Origin: Symbiodinium microadriaticum
Lineage: Eukaryota; Sar; Dinophyceae; Suessiales; Symbiodiniaceae
Length of the DNA: 64,000 nt
NCBI GenBank assembly: GCA_001939145.1
Contig: LSRX01000078.1
Location: 1,122,740 to 1,186,739, forward strand
Reading direction: 5' to 3'
Shown: positions 1 to 12,262 of the stretch, in pieces
Layout of the letters: each line of letters begins with the position of its first letter
How positions within the stretch are numbered: the first letter of the stretch is position 1
Notes under the pieces: model-generated
What the model saw: only the letters and a program-made list of their open reading frames with translations
Told to the model about the DNA's origin: nothing
The model's database searches: none
Translations under genes and position numbers: made by a program

Positions 1-24
1 GCAGGATTTCTATCATCAACCGTA
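1..24. repeat. MITE-like family A, right end only
   Basis: GCAGGATTTCTATCATCAACC is the terminal repeat of a palindromic family found complete at 13995, 16355 and elsewhere; the rest lies outside the window. Confidence 0.7.
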
Positions 25-879
25 GTATAGGTAAGTATTGAGGCTTCCACTTTCATTCCTCACCTTCAAGAGGCAGATGGGAAGCTCGACACTCCTCAAC
101 CTTAAGGGTTTAGGGTAACGGTTTTGGGGTTTTGGGGCTTTTTGGGGGGGTCAGGGTCCAGGGGTTTAGGGTTTAGGGTAACGGCTTAGGGTTGTAAGGA
201 TTGGGGTTTCGGACAAACCCTAAATCCTTCACCCCTTGTACCCCGAAATCCTGGAAGGACCCACTGATTACAGGTTTCCATAGACTGTTGATGGGTCTTT
301 ATAAACCTCAAGCCCCAAATCCTTAAACCCTGACGGCATACATCCTTAACAACCTAAGCCCTAAAACGCAGTAGGCTGAACTTTCAAGAAGTAATCATAG
401 CTTGCCAAACCAGTGGCTTCTGTAAACCAGCCAAGGCAAACGTCTCCGGCAAAACCTAGCAGAGGCTTCATTCAGGGTGCAGGATTTAGGGTGTAGGGTT
501 TAGGGTTTGTCTTCCAAGGTTTCGGCCGTTGATGGTTCTTATGGCTTTTGTGGTTTTAGCAGCAGCCTCTGCCACGTTCCTTCTACGGTGAATTCTCAAT
601 GCTTACGATTTCATCCATCGAGCTGCACAAGGGCTCTGAGAGTTAGAGGACACCACAACTGCTGAATGCCCCTGCTCCATTCAAAATTTACCAGAAAAAA
701 TGAAGAAAGCCGAAGAGGTCCTTCATGAAATCATGAAACCCTTCCTGAACTTTACAAGCCCCTTCTCCCCTTCCCCCTGAACCTCCAGGTGGTTGCTGCC
801 CAGGAAAAGCTGCTGCAGTAGTTGCAACTCGCCTCTTGCAGATGTTCGGATCGGAGCTGCTTGTGCAGGGCTCCCTAAG

Positions 880-1013
880 GACGAAGGGTTTAGGGTTTAG
901 GATTTAGGGGTTTAGGGGTTTAGGGGTTTAGGGGTTGAGGGGTATAGAGGTTTAGGGGTTTAGGGGTTGAGGGGTATAGAGGTTTAGGGGTTTAGGGGTT
1001 TAGGGTTCAGGGT
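880..1013 (+). repeat. Telomere-like array with a 39-bp higher-order unit
   Basis: TTTAGGGG repeats in which GTTGAGGGGTATAGAGG recurs, giving a roughly 39-bp higher-order period; ends at the N at 1014. Confidence 0.85.
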
Positions 1014-3794
1014 NCGCCTTTACCGGCCTCGGGCTTCCGCCTTTCGCGGCCTCTCCACGCTCACGTTTCTTGTTCTCGTCCCTCTCCGTCTCCTTCCCCT
1101 TCGCTCTCCCCCCTTCTCCCTCCCCTCCCCTCCCTCCCCTCCCTCCCATCCATCCAGGCCTATGCTGTCCGGCAGGTGGGTGAGCCTCAACTTTTCATCA
1201 ATCGCTGGCTCGCTCTTCGTTTCTACAGGCTCTGTGATCCGAGAGAAGCAGCTGCACAAAAACCCAGTCCAAGCTCGCAACCCCGGGTTCTTGCTAGGCT
1301 TGGAGTTGTCATAATATCATGATTGGATTTACTGTATAATTCTGCCCCATGAGGTACCTCAAGCTCTAAGTTCCGGAAACAAGAACCCAAAAGCCCAGCA
1401 GCACTGATCTCTTCGCAGCCAGGGAGCGTGTTGCTGCCTATATGTAGCTCCTTCAACGCCTCAAGGCAGGAAGAGGAGACACTCACAGAGGGACCCGAGA
1501 AACCATACAACACCCGCCAGACCCTACGCTGTAGTGCTTACGGTGTAGAGCTTCTGCTCTCAACCCGCGCCCAACCGCTGCAGCTTTCTCGTCGAAGTAA
1601 CAGTAGACCCCAAACCCTCAATGCCTCAATACCTACTAACCTACTAGGTTCCTGAGTGACCCCTAAGTGGTAAGCGCATCCAAGCCTAAGCTCCTATTCC
1701 GAAGAGCAGCAGCGCCCCTGTTGAGTGCAACGCCAAGGTCACGGATAAATTGGGTTCTTACTACGGGACTTGCTTGAAGGAGCCACAAGAAGCACATGCT
1801 GTTAATAGTATGACGGCATGATAAGCTCAAGGTCCCCAAACCCCTAAGCCCTAAACCCCCGTTTACATCCACCCCCTTTGCCCAAAGGCCGTCCGACGCC
1901 TCGCGTGATTAGCTAGGCTCTCAGTAGAAAGATACCCTTTTCCTACTGTGCAGCTGTACTGATAAAAAAAAGGGTTCTAAAGGCACATCATCGAGGTCCT
2001 CCCTACTTTATTCGCCACTGACACCCTACACCCTAAACTCTAACCCAAAGCTTCAAAGAGCCCATGCGCAAAAGCGCCTGTAGCCGGCCCAAGTTCTCCG
2101 GCAGTTCGTTTAGCCTCCCGGCAGGATCACAGGTGGAGGCTTGAGGAATGCATTGCAGCCTTGAGGTCGTAGGACGTAGGGATCTAAACCTTGAACCCCA
2201 AGCCCAAGAACAACCAAAGTCTGGGCAGTTTAAAAGCTAGGATGTTATTTGGTGCTTTTCTTGCAGTTGGGTGTTGGCACTGAGGATTCATGCAGGGCCA
2301 AATTGCACATTCTTGCCGTGGTTTTCCACATGTTGTCATTCGCTTTCAGCAGCTGTCGCTTCTACTCTTGCAAAGGCTTGCAAAGGAATGCTCCTTCCGT
2401 GGCTGGCCTGAGCTTTATGCTCACTATGCTTCCGAAAGTCGAACAAGAGAATGAATATAGAGATTGCTTTCGTAAAGAAGACGTAGCGACGGTCGTAACC
2501 TTGGCTAAACCCGGGCCAACGACCGCTGCACAGCCACTCGAAGCCTCCATACCGATACGCCTGCTTTCGAACCCTACACCCCCAAGACCCGAAACCCTAC
2601 ACCCCAAACCACCTGATGCCGGAAAAAACTGTATCCGAGGAGCTGGTTTGATCCCAGGTGCACCGTCTCAAGCTCAGCTAGCCTGGCCATCCGAAGCCAA
2701 CAGCGCAGAAAGCAGAGCACCCACGCTCCAAAGATCCGTTCCGTCCACTAAGGTGGTTAGGGACCCACTTCGGTCTTTTGGGTGCCTTCCTGGTGGTTTC
2801 AGGCAAAAGGTTCATAGGAGTTGAAGCTTCTCCGGTGTGGGGTTTAGTAGGGTCACCTGGATGTTCGGCAGGACGTCCCACAGAGGGTTATTCAGTTGGG
2901 GGTTTGTCATACAGGTGGATGCAGACGACCCCCACATGCAAGCCATGAAAGCTCCCAGCCCCTCCGAGGAGTGACAACTTGACAAGCTTTTGGGGGAACA
3001 AGGTGACAAGGTCACCCAAGTACTTGGAGACTCCTGCGACTTAGTAAGTCTACGTAGATTCTACGTAGCCCCCCTGCAGACCTCCATATATAGAAAAAAG
3101 CATCTTACTAGCCCTTCCTTGCTAAATCACAAAGAGCTCTACTTTCTGTGACTTCGGACTTGGGGATGTGCCTTTACGTTCGAGATCTGGGACGGTAGAC
3201 AAGTGTTTCCTGTTGCGTGAGGCCAAGCGAGAGAGTTCGGGGTCTGTTCGCGCTCTTATTGATCAGAATAGAATAACTCCTTGGAGGATGGGGGCTGAAA
3301 TCGACTCCCAAACATGAGCCAGAGGGCTCGCAGAATCCGCGGGGCAACTCTTGGAGCTCATTGTTAGCCAAGTAAAGCTCCTTGAAGGAGTCGGGGGCCA
3401 GGGATCTGGGGGCTGGTGGGTTAAGGGCCTGAGCTTGAGGATTTGGGGTTTTAGGGTCTGGGGTTGAGGGGAGTAGAGCTTAGGACTGGGAGGTTTCGGG
3501 TTGAACCATTCGGGGATAGGGTTCAGGGTCTTAGGGTTTTGGGTTTAGGGCTTTAGAGCTTTAGGGTTTAGGGTTTTAGGGCTTTAGGGTTTTAGGGTTT
3601 GGGGTTTGGGTTTCCGGTTTTAGGGTTTATGGTTGAAGGCTTTGGGTTAAGGATTTCGGGCTTCGGCTGGCGTGTTGTGTCCTTTCGCAGAGGATTGATT
3701 GGCGGGTCGGGTTTCGGAAGCCTGAACCCTAAGCTCATGTTTTGGGATGCGCCGGGGGTTTAGGGCCTCAGATCATCGGGTGTAGCCTTCAGCC

Positions 3795-3979
3795 CTTGGA
3801 GGTTCGTGGGCAGTTATAAGTAGGGTTGTAAGTAGGGTTCCTTTAAGTGTTCTACAGGGTCTAGGGGTTTAGGGTTTCGAGGCAAGTATAAATAAGTAGG
3901 GTTACAAGTAGGATAGCTACCGTTATAACCTATACTATCGACTTGTAACTCCGCTGATAACTACCCATGAACCTCTAAG
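3795..3979. repeat. MITE-like family C copy with telomere-like insert
   Basis: Begins CTTGGAGGTTCGTGGGCAGT and ends ACTACCCATGAACCTCTAAG. At 185 bp it is longer than the 110-bp copies because about 70 bp including GGGTCTAGGGGTTTAGGGTT sit inside it. Confidence 0.8.
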
Positions 3980-4088
3980 CAAGGACTGCTGGAAGGGCTA
4001 GCGTTGCCAGGCCATAGAACTATGAAGTCGTAAGGGTTGCAAAGCCAGAGCAGTACGAACTAGGAGGTACCAGTACTTGCATGCTGCA

Positions 4089-4198
4089 CTTGGAGGTTCA
4101 TGCATAGTTATAAGTGGAGTTATAAGTCCCCTAATATAGGTTATAACCATAGTTACCTTACTTAGAACCCTACTTATATCTACCCATGAACCTCCAAG
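4089..4198. repeat. MITE-like family C copy
   Basis: 110 bp, CTTGGAGGTTCATGCATAGT to CTACCCATGAACCTCCAAG, with GTTATAAGTGGAGTTATAAG and the central CCCTAATATAGGTTATAACC. Confidence 0.9.
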
Positions 4199-6655
4199 CT
4201 AGAAGCCTTTTGGGGTACATTGTAGTATAGTTAGAGTCAGGAACACTAAGGAATACTGTTGGTACTTATCCGAGCCCCTGCATTACTTCCCACCTGCAGA
4301 ACCTTTGATGTAGACCTAAAAGGGGGCCTTACTGCCTTACTAATTAGAACAGGGCGAAGGGTGTCGATTGTAGTGTAGATAGAATCAGGAACCCCGGAAT
4401 AATGTCGGTGATTCTCAAGGCTTCTACGTTACTTACCTCCTCAAGAAGCCCCGGAAATTAGAGGTTAAACCCTACGATTACTACTGCACTACATTATAAG
4501 AACCCAAAAAGCTTAAAGGCTGGCTATTGTAGAAAACCCTAGACCATAAACTAATATAGTCCTACGGATCGACCCAGGTCCTGCAAGTGCACGAGCTGTC
4601 CCAGGCTTTCCGGCAGCATGCGCAGCCGATTTCCACCTCGCTCCGAAGTTTAGGGTTTTTGGGGGTTTAGGGTTTAGGTTTCGGGGTTCAGGGTTTAGGG
4701 CTAAGGGTTCGGGTTTAGGCTTTAGGGCCCATGTCTCTGAGCTCTGCGTTGATTGTTCTCGCTTCCTTGATGATTAAAAACCTATCATCACAGAAACATA
4801 TATATATATATAGACATGGACAGACAAACAAGAAATAGAAAACGAGCGAGCGAGCGACGGAGGGACGACGGATACGGCGATACATGCCCCCTAGCCATCT
4901 AATTGTGCTGGTCCTGGCTGCCTCTGCATAAACAGTGAACACAAAAAGCATGCGAGTAACCCTAAACCCTAAACCCCTAAACCCGAAACCCTAAGCCCAA
5001 AACCCCAACAACCCAAAACCCTAAACCCCTAAAAACCCTAAACCCCTAAACCCTAGTCAATGGAGAAGCCAGGGGGCCCAGCTGCAGCTTCCGCAGGGAG
5101 CAAAGCTCTCCGATGGTGTCCTCCACAAGGCGCTAAGGGCCAAAAAGGGCCGAGGGTTCCTTAAGGTGTTCTAAATACTGGTTCCCTGTCGGGGCTATAT
5201 TAACAGTGGTCATTCGTAATCCTTTGTGCGGTTGTGTTATACCAAAAATGTAACATTGTAGCCAACAAGGGCTGCGCGGGATATAGTTTATGGTGACTCA
5301 GAACCCTCGGATCCGTGCTCATAACCTTGCTGAATCAGTCCCCTGATCCTAGGGGCTCTCTGGACACCCTAAATCCTAAACCCTGAACCCTTAAAACCCC
5401 AAACCCCTAAACCCTAAACCCTAAACCCTTACAACCCCAAACCCCTAAACCCTAAACCCTAAATCCTTAAAACCCCAAACCCCAAAACCCTAAATCCCTA
5501 AGCCCTTAAACCCTTAAAGCCCTAAACCCCTAAACCCTTAAAACCCTAAACCCCTAAACCCTTCAGACCCTAAACCCCCAAAACCTGAACCCTAAACCCC
5601 TTAACCCTTAAAAACCGTAAAGGCCCCTTAAAACCCGTAGCCAGCGGCCCCGGCAGTCCGGAAGCTGCGTCAGCTCGTTGTTCAGCAAGTTCAACCTCAA
5701 AGGCGATCTTGGGAAGTGCTAAGTCTGGGGTTTAGGGTTTAGGGCTTGCGGTTTAGGGTTCCGGGCTTAAGGTTTGTTTTTTAGGGTTTAGGGTTTAGGG
5801 GCTTCGGGTTTAGGGCTTAGGGTTTTGGTTAAGCCCTACAGCCCTCCACAGCTCCAAGCCCTGAAGGCCCTCGTTTCCAATCCCAAAAACCCCCTAAACG
5901 CAAAGCTGCTATGGTTCGAACCACGTACCACCATGCGGCACTCAGAGCACCAGTGAAGCACAACTACTGGAGGGGCCTTGATGCTTGGAAGAGCGTTTAG
6001 GTGTAGGTTCTAACGTAGCACAGCTACAGCAGGGACATGGGGATGCGAGTATCTAGGATTCCGACCCTTTTATTGTTGGCAGATGTCTTGCCAGAGTTCG
6101 GACTTCGACGGCAGATCGGAGGATCGAAACTCTGCGCAACAGATGTGCTTGCAACTCAGTGCATATCGACTTTGCTCAGTCTTCCGGATGATACTTGCTC
6201 ATGTGGTCTGCACAAAAACCGAGCTTAGCACATGCCCCTAGTAATTCTTGTTGAACTTCTCATCGTCCATTCATACAGCTCCTCCGCGGTCTCACAAACT
6301 GCGTCCTGAAGTCCCGAAGTCTTGACAACACCGGTGTCTCAGACAGCGACAGTCATGCTTGCCCTGCGAAGGAGAACATATCCCCGACACTGACAAACTA
6401 CAAACCATTTAATCAAAATTTAAGAAAAGGTCGCAGAAGATACACATCCATGGATCTTTGCCCCTTAAAGTAGAGCAACACGTATCTCGCATTGTATGTA
6501 GCAGGTACTCCGAGCACAGGGCTTACAGCCCACCATTCCCACACCAAAAAACCTGAAAAAAGGGGCTCCAAGCCCTGAACCCCAATGGCGCTGAAGGCTG
6601 TAACACCCTAAGCTCCGAAGTCCGAGGTGCCCGGAAGCCCTGAAGCCCTACCCCT

Positions 6656-6765
6656 CTTGGAGGTTCATGGGTAGTTATAAGTGGGGTTATAAGTAGGGTA
6701 ACTATAGTTATAACCTATATTAGGGGACTTATAACTCCACTTATAACTACCCATGAACCTCCAAG
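6656..6765. repeat. MITE-like family C copy
   Basis: 110 bp, ends CTTGGAGGTTCATGGGTAGT / ACTACCCATGAACCTCCAAG are perfect complements; the centre is in the opposite orientation to that at 4089. Confidence 0.9.
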
Positions 6766-7405
6766 CTTACGCCTTATGTAGAGACGCTCTCCCGCACATC
6801 GTAACTAGATGCACGATAGAGCTCAAGATCATCTCTCCCCCACCCCCAACCCTAAACCCTAAAGCCCTAAAGCCCTAAACCGAACTTGAGGCTTCCTTCA
6901 AACTTGTCTTTGGAAGTTTAGTTCATCACGAAAACTTGAACCCCCCAAACCCTAAACCCTGAAAGGAAGTCTCGTCGTTTCTGGATCCATCAGGCTGCTT
7001 CCCCAATGACCCCCAGGAAAAAAAAACAAGATACACTTCAGACTACTACTGGGAAGGTACACAAACTGAACGAGTTTCAAGCTGCTGGCTCTTCTCCTTC
7101 TGATAGTGACCATTATGGTTGCACCTTGAAGAAGGGATCCTTATGTTTGCGCACCGACGGGCCCATCCTTATAACGTACTGATCAAATCCCCTGACCCTT
7201 TACCTAGACCCCATGCCTACAAAGCCACTTTGAGACCCTAAACCCCAGAATCTAAGGCCCAGAGCCCAAAACGAAGCCTTCTAGAACGCTTGTAAGACCC
7301 TAAATTCCTAAACTCTAAACCCTAAACCCCTAAACCCCTAAACCCCTAAACCCCCAAACCCCTAAACCTCTAAACCCCTAAACCCTGAAGCCTGGCAAGA
7401 TCCTG

Positions 7406-7571
7406 CTTCGAGGTTCATGGGCAATTATAGGTGGAGTTATACGTCCCCTAGTATAGGTTATAACTACAGTTTCCCTAATTAAAACCCTACTTATAATACG
7501 TCCCTAGTATAGGTTATAACTAGAGTTTCCCTAGTTAAAACCCTACTTCTAACTACCCATGAACCTCCAAG
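7406..7571. repeat. MITE-like family C copy with duplicated centre
   Basis: 166 bp. The core ACGTCCCCTAGTATAGGTTA...AAAACCCTACTT is present twice in tandem (about 7441-7495 and 7498-7552), unlike the other copies. Confidence 0.85.
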
Positions 7572-7679
7572 TAAAGCAGACACCGAAGCCCTGGGTCCAG
7601 ATTCTGAGCCACGTGGCGTCTGCAACTGCGCGAGGCGACCGAGTCCATTCGGCAGCTCGCCTGTGTATACGTCATAATA

Positions 7680-8877
7680 CCATACAGTATAAACTTATGT
7701 TATGTTATATTATACTGTCTTATGTCATATGACATTATACTTTGTTTTATTGTGTGATATTATATGACATGATATACTCTATATTACATTAGATTGTATG
7801 ATATGATATTATACTATTTTATATTATGGTGTCTTGTATTACATACTCTCACGTTGCGTTATATGTCTATATATTGGATACTGTGTTATCTTATATTAGA
7901 CTATGCTACATGTACGGGACCCCCGACCCCAAATGCAAAGCCGCAGAGCAAGTGTCCTGGACATTACTTGTCCTGGTAGCGATGCGCTTACTTCTGTTGA
8001 TGACACAAATCCTGCATAGCCTCAAGGGCCCCAAACTATAGGAATTATGGTATATTCCTTATTACACCTTATCATGAATCATGCAGGATTTATATCATCA
8101 ACCGTAGCGATGCGATTACTTCGCTTGTATGCCTAAGCAACGGCATACTCTTGCCATTGTTGCTGTCTTGAACAGAACTCTGAGGATGCCTTAAGCGCAC
8201 CTGATAGCACCTTCTCATAGCTCCCTATGGATCTCATAAGTAAAGCCCTTACAACTACCCTATAAAAAAGTTATAAAAGAAAGCTCTTGTTCAAAAAAGC
8301 CGTAGTAATTCGAAAACATTCATCATAATCACAACATGAAAGAATACATCACTAGGATCAAAGTTTCGTCGCACTTGGCTACACCATCTTGCGGAGGACG
8401 CGGAGTACTCACAAGTGCGTTTCACATGGCCTGGCTAGCGGAGGAATTAACCCTCCGGAATAAGACTATACTACCATAATGTTCCGGACGGAAGACTTGG
8501 TGGAGGAGTCTACGGGGAAAAAGGGGTTTGTACCGTGCTGAAGAGCGACATACCATGCGACGAACTTTCGTCCTGCCGCAGTAGTCATAAAAATGATAGT
8601 GAATCTGATAGTGACGATCAAACTTGCAATGATCGTAGTAGGAATTGACCTTGTGACACTGACAACACGAATTCTAGACTACTAATACGAAAACTAGTCA
8701 TAACCCTGATATTTAGAATGATAAAATACTAATAACAATATCAACAATAATAAGAATAGTAGTCGCAGCAATGAGAAGAAGAAGGAGGGCAATAGCAATA
8801 CTACTTCTACTTTCTCCCTTTTTCGAAAGCCCTAAATCCTAAACCCTACACCCCAAACCCCCAAACCCCTAAACCCT
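7680..8877. other. AT-rich low-complexity DNA and unique DNA
   Basis: 7680-7915 is TATGTTATATTATAC-type DNA; 8110-8830 is unique, AT-leaning, with ATA/ATG-rich stretches (8590-8770); telomere units return at 8828. No gene recognised. Confidence 0.65.
7996..8102. repeat. MITE-like family A copy
   Basis: Starts GTTGATGACACAAATCCTGC and ends GCAGGATTTATATCATCAAC, an inverted pair, with the family core CCAAACTATAGGAATTATGG and TATATTCCTTATTAC between. An 18-bp near-identical sequence (GTAGCGATGCGCTTACTT / GTAGCGATGCGATTACTT) directly flanks both sides, at 7978-7995 and 8104-8121. Confidence 0.8.
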
Positions 8878-9363
8878 NNNNNNNNNNNNNNNNNNNNNNN
8901 NNNNNNNNNNNNNNNNNNNNNNNNNNNNNNNNNNNNNNNNNNNNNNNNNNNNNNNNNNNNNNNNNNNNNNNNNNNNNNNNNNNNNNNNNNNNNNNNNNNN
9001 NNNNNNNNNNNNNNNNNNNNNNNNNNNNNNNNNNNNNNNNNNNNNNNNNNNNNNNNNNNNNNNNNNNNNNNNNNNNNNNNNNNNNNNNNNNNNNNNNNNN
9101 NNNNNNNNNNNNNNNNNNNNNNNNNNNNNNNNNNNNNNNNNNNNNNNNNNNNNNNNNNNNNNNNNNNNNNNNNNNNNNNNNNNNNNNNNNNNNNNNNNNN
9201 NNNNNNNNNNNNNNNNNNNNNNNNNNNNNNNNNNNNNNNNNNNNNNNNNNNNNNNNNNNNNNNNNNNNNNNNNNNNNNNNNNNNNNNNNNNNNNNNNNNN
9301 NNNNNNNNNNNNNNNNNNNNNNNNNNNNNNNNNNNNNNNNNNNNNNNNNNNNNNNNNNNNNNN
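8878..9363. other. Assembly gap (486 N)
   Basis: Unbroken run of N. It is flanked by CCCTAAACCCT on the left and TTTAGGG units on the right, so the gap falls exactly where telomere-like arrays change orientation. Confidence 0.99.
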
Positions 9364-9610
9364 GGGCTTTTTAGAGTTTAGGGTTTAGGGTTTGGGGTTT
9401 AGGGGCTTTTTCAGAGTTTAGGGTTTAGGGTTTGGGGCTTCAGTGCCTTTTTTGGAGTTTGGGGTTCAGGGTTTGGGGCTTTAGGGCATTTTAGAGTTTA
9501 TATAGGGTTTAGGGTTTGGGGCTTTAGGGCTTTTTAGAGTTTAGGGTTTAGGGTTTGGGGCTTTAGGGTTTAAGGTTCAGGGTTCAGGGTTTGGGCTTTT
9601 AGGGTTTAGG
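9364..9610 (+). repeat. Telomere-like higher-order array
   Basis: Five or so turns of a roughly 45-bp unit built from GGGCTTTTTAGAGTTTAGGG and TTTAGGGTTTGGGG, directly after the N gap. Confidence 0.85.
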
Positions 9611-11055
9611 GTGGGTGTTGGGCTCTACGGTTCCTTAAAGGGTCGTGTTCGGGCTTCCTTTCCGGGCTCGTATCAGGGCTAGTATACGGGTTTAACAAAA
9701 GGGGTTTACTGCAGGTTGCCTTCTGCGGGGGGTTTGGGGCTTACGGGTTTAGGGGTTGAGGGCTTCGGGTCTAGGGTTTAGGATTTGGGGTTTAGGGTTT
9801 GGGGTTTTGGGTTTGGGGCTTTGGGTTGGGTGTACTCCTTCAAGGCATTCCTTTTCGTGCTCCTAGAAAGACCTGTTAAGGGGTCCATCTGGTTTAATGT
9901 TTGGGGCGCAGTATAGGGCCGTAGATCTACAGGAACTCTCGGGAAATTGCAGGAACTCTCGCAAAATACGGTTACCAGTTGGAGTCTGCCACAACAGACC
10001 ACAGCCTTCTGCTGTTTTGTGAAGGAGCTCAGGGTTTAGGGTTTAAGGTTAGGGGAGTCTAGTGCAGCCGCTGACGTAGAGTTTTGTTCCGACACAGGCC
10101 AATATGACCTTTCGAAGAGTACTGCGCAGCTACCCCCCCAACTGCAACATGACATCCAAGCTGCCAATGCTGCTCGGAAGCGATAGAAGCCTTGGAGCAA
10201 TGGACGTGAGAGGCGGGAGACAGAATTGTCGGGAAAAGCCGGGGCGAGGGAAAAGGGGAGAGAAGGGGGCAATGCCCCCTTGTAGTCCCTGTATAATAAG
10301 ACCATTGCTCAATGTAATACACTTCCCTAAACCCTAAACCCTAAACCCCTAAACCCTAAACCCACTTCTAGTCACTAGTCATAACGACAAGAAGAAGAAG
10401 GCAATGGATCAGACAGTGGCAAGTAGGCGAGATTGGTTCAGCTGCACGGTCTACCGTAGGGCCTGAGCATGTCGAGCAGGATTCTGTGTTGCACATTGCA
10501 CTTGGTACTTTAAGTAGAGAGGACATATAAGGGTGTATAATCAGAGTCTTTGAGCCCTACTGCTTAAGCCCTAAACCCTAAACCCTAATTCTCAAACCCT
10601 AAACCCCGAAAGATCTAAAGATTGGGCTCCAACACCACCCTGGGTCTCAACTGCCAACAGACCTTCGAACCCAACGGTTCAGAGCTTTGGGTTTAGGGCT
10701 TGGGGCTTCGAGTTTGGGGTTTTAGAGCTTAGAGTTTAGGGTTCTGGGTTTAGGGCTTCGGGCTTAGAGTTTAGGGTTTGAGGCGTTAGGGTTTAGGGCT
10801 TAGGGTCTACGGCTTAGGACTGTGGCAGCTCCTACAACCTAGAGTCCTAAATCCTAGGCCTTAAGTGTTTAGATCCTGCGCCTTGAACTCTGCATCTGCC
10901 TAAACCTTAAGACAAGTAAAATCGGATTTCGGGGTGTTGGGCAGGACTTGTGCGACCGACTCCTTTGGGTTCTAGATTATGCCCTGAGCAATAGCACCGG
11001 CACCTCAATGATTGGAGCCGGGCTTTTAGGGTTTTGGGCTTGGGGTTTAGGATTT

Positions 11056-11118
11056 TGTTTGTGTGTGTGTGTGCGCGCGTGCGTGCGTGTGCGTGTGTGT
11101 GTGTGTGTGTTTTTTTTT
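11056..11118 (+). repeat. GT microsatellite plus T run
   Basis: (GT)n with GC interruptions followed by nine T and an N at 11122. Confidence 0.95.
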
Positions 11119-11700
11119 GGANGCATATTGAACACAAAATAGGGCTCGAGGGGATCGAGGCGACAAGGGCTCGGGTTTAGGGCTTTGGGCTTAGGGCTTT
11201 GGGATTTAGGGTTTAGGGTTTAGGGTTTAGGGGTTTAGGGTTTTGGGTTTTGGGTTTAGGGCTTAGGGGTTAGGCCACAAGCCTTACCTGTCAAGTCACC
11301 CAGATCATCCACACCCCAAACTCTCAACACTTAATCCCAGCTCCAAGACTCTTAACCACCAAATCTGCCCCAAGATACCTCTAATTGCAAACCCCGGACA
11401 CGAACCTTAGATGCTTTGGGAAAACTCCTCCGAGGGGCAGATTCGCATCCACACGCAAATCCTGCAAAGCTCCCTGGGCAGCCGGACAACAGCTTGTGGA
11501 AATTGAGAGGTTTAGGGTTTCACAGAGCTGCTTGGGGTTTTTGGGAAACTGTCGCGTGGGCAGTGTGCCTTCTGCTTGCGGCAGCTTCCACAAAGAGACG
11601 GGGTGCCTTGCTATTTGGCGGTTGCAGCAAGAACCTTTCACGGGAACCGTTTTGCTGGACAAACCGCGAATCACCTGAAGTGCCCTGAACCATGTGGAGA

Positions 11701-11915
11701 ACGCCTAAACCCTGAACCCCTACACCCTAAACCTGTCATCCCTAAGCTCTAAACGCCTACACCCTACACGCCTAGATCCTAAACCCTAAACGCCTATACC
11801 CTAAACGCCTATACTCTAGGCCCTAAACCCTAACGATTATAGCCTAAACGCCTGTACCCTAAACGCTAAACGCCTATATACCCTAAACGCCCATACCCTA
11901 ATCCCGAAACCCCTA
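11701..11915 (-). repeat. Telomere-like array with CGCCTATA variant unit
   Basis: CCCTAAACGCCTATAC repeats about ten times with variation, a 15-16 bp unit that mixes the CCCTAAA block with a new CGCCTATA block. Confidence 0.85.
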
Positions 11916-12004
11916 CTTAGCAGTGGCACGGCCGACTGCCGAAAGCCGCGCGGTGAAATCTTGCGCCTCGTGAAACCCCGGAGCCTTCCCACGTCCGGTT
12001 TAGG

Positions 12005-12262
12005 CTTCAGGGCTGAAGGGGTTTGGGGTTTAGGGTTTTAGGGTTGGGGGTTTGGGGCTGAAGGGGTTTTTGGTTTAGGGTTTAGGGTTTAGGTTTAAGG
12101 CTTAATGCGTTTGGGGTTTAGGGTTTCAGAGTTTAGGGTTTTAGGGTTTAGGGTTGAGGGCTGAAGGGGTTTTAGGTTTAGGGTTTTAGGATTTAGGGTT
12201 TAGGGCTGAAGGGATTTAGGGTTTAGGGTTTGGGGGTTTAGGGTTTAGGCTTCGGGCCTAAG
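12005..12262 (+). repeat. Telomere-like array with GGCTGAAGGGG variant
   Basis: TTTAGGG units interrupted by GGGCTGAAGGGGTTT at about 12010, 12056, 12161 and 12206, forming an irregular higher-order repeat. Confidence 0.8.

Larger units (their letters stand above)
1..3390. other. Telomere-like mosaic, no gene supported
   Basis: TTTAGGG-type runs at 105-240, 480-510 and 880-1013 alternate with C/T-rich unique DNA; CCCTAAA-type fragments at 1830-1860, 2030-2045 and 2570-2610. The longest open frame (2249-2824) runs through a CCCTAAA-derived stretch and has no protein-like signature. Confidence 0.7.
3390..7680. other. Telomere-like mosaic with family C elements
   Basis: Dense TTTAGGG at 3420-3660, 4650-4730 and 5720-5835; dense CCCTAAA at 4960-5056, 5365-5630 and 7300-7390. 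Four family C elements lie here. The unique stretch 5890-6540 has no telomere units and no recognisable gene. Confidence 0.7.

Noticed and set aside
2249-2824. 191-codon frame
   Set aside because: Runs through CCCTAAA-derived PKPPDAG-type sequence, no domain or family resemblance; an opposite-strand frame overlaps it.
5904-5920. GGTTCGAACC, resembling a tRNA T-arm
   Set aside because: No acceptor stem, D-arm or anticodon arm can be drawn around it on either strand.
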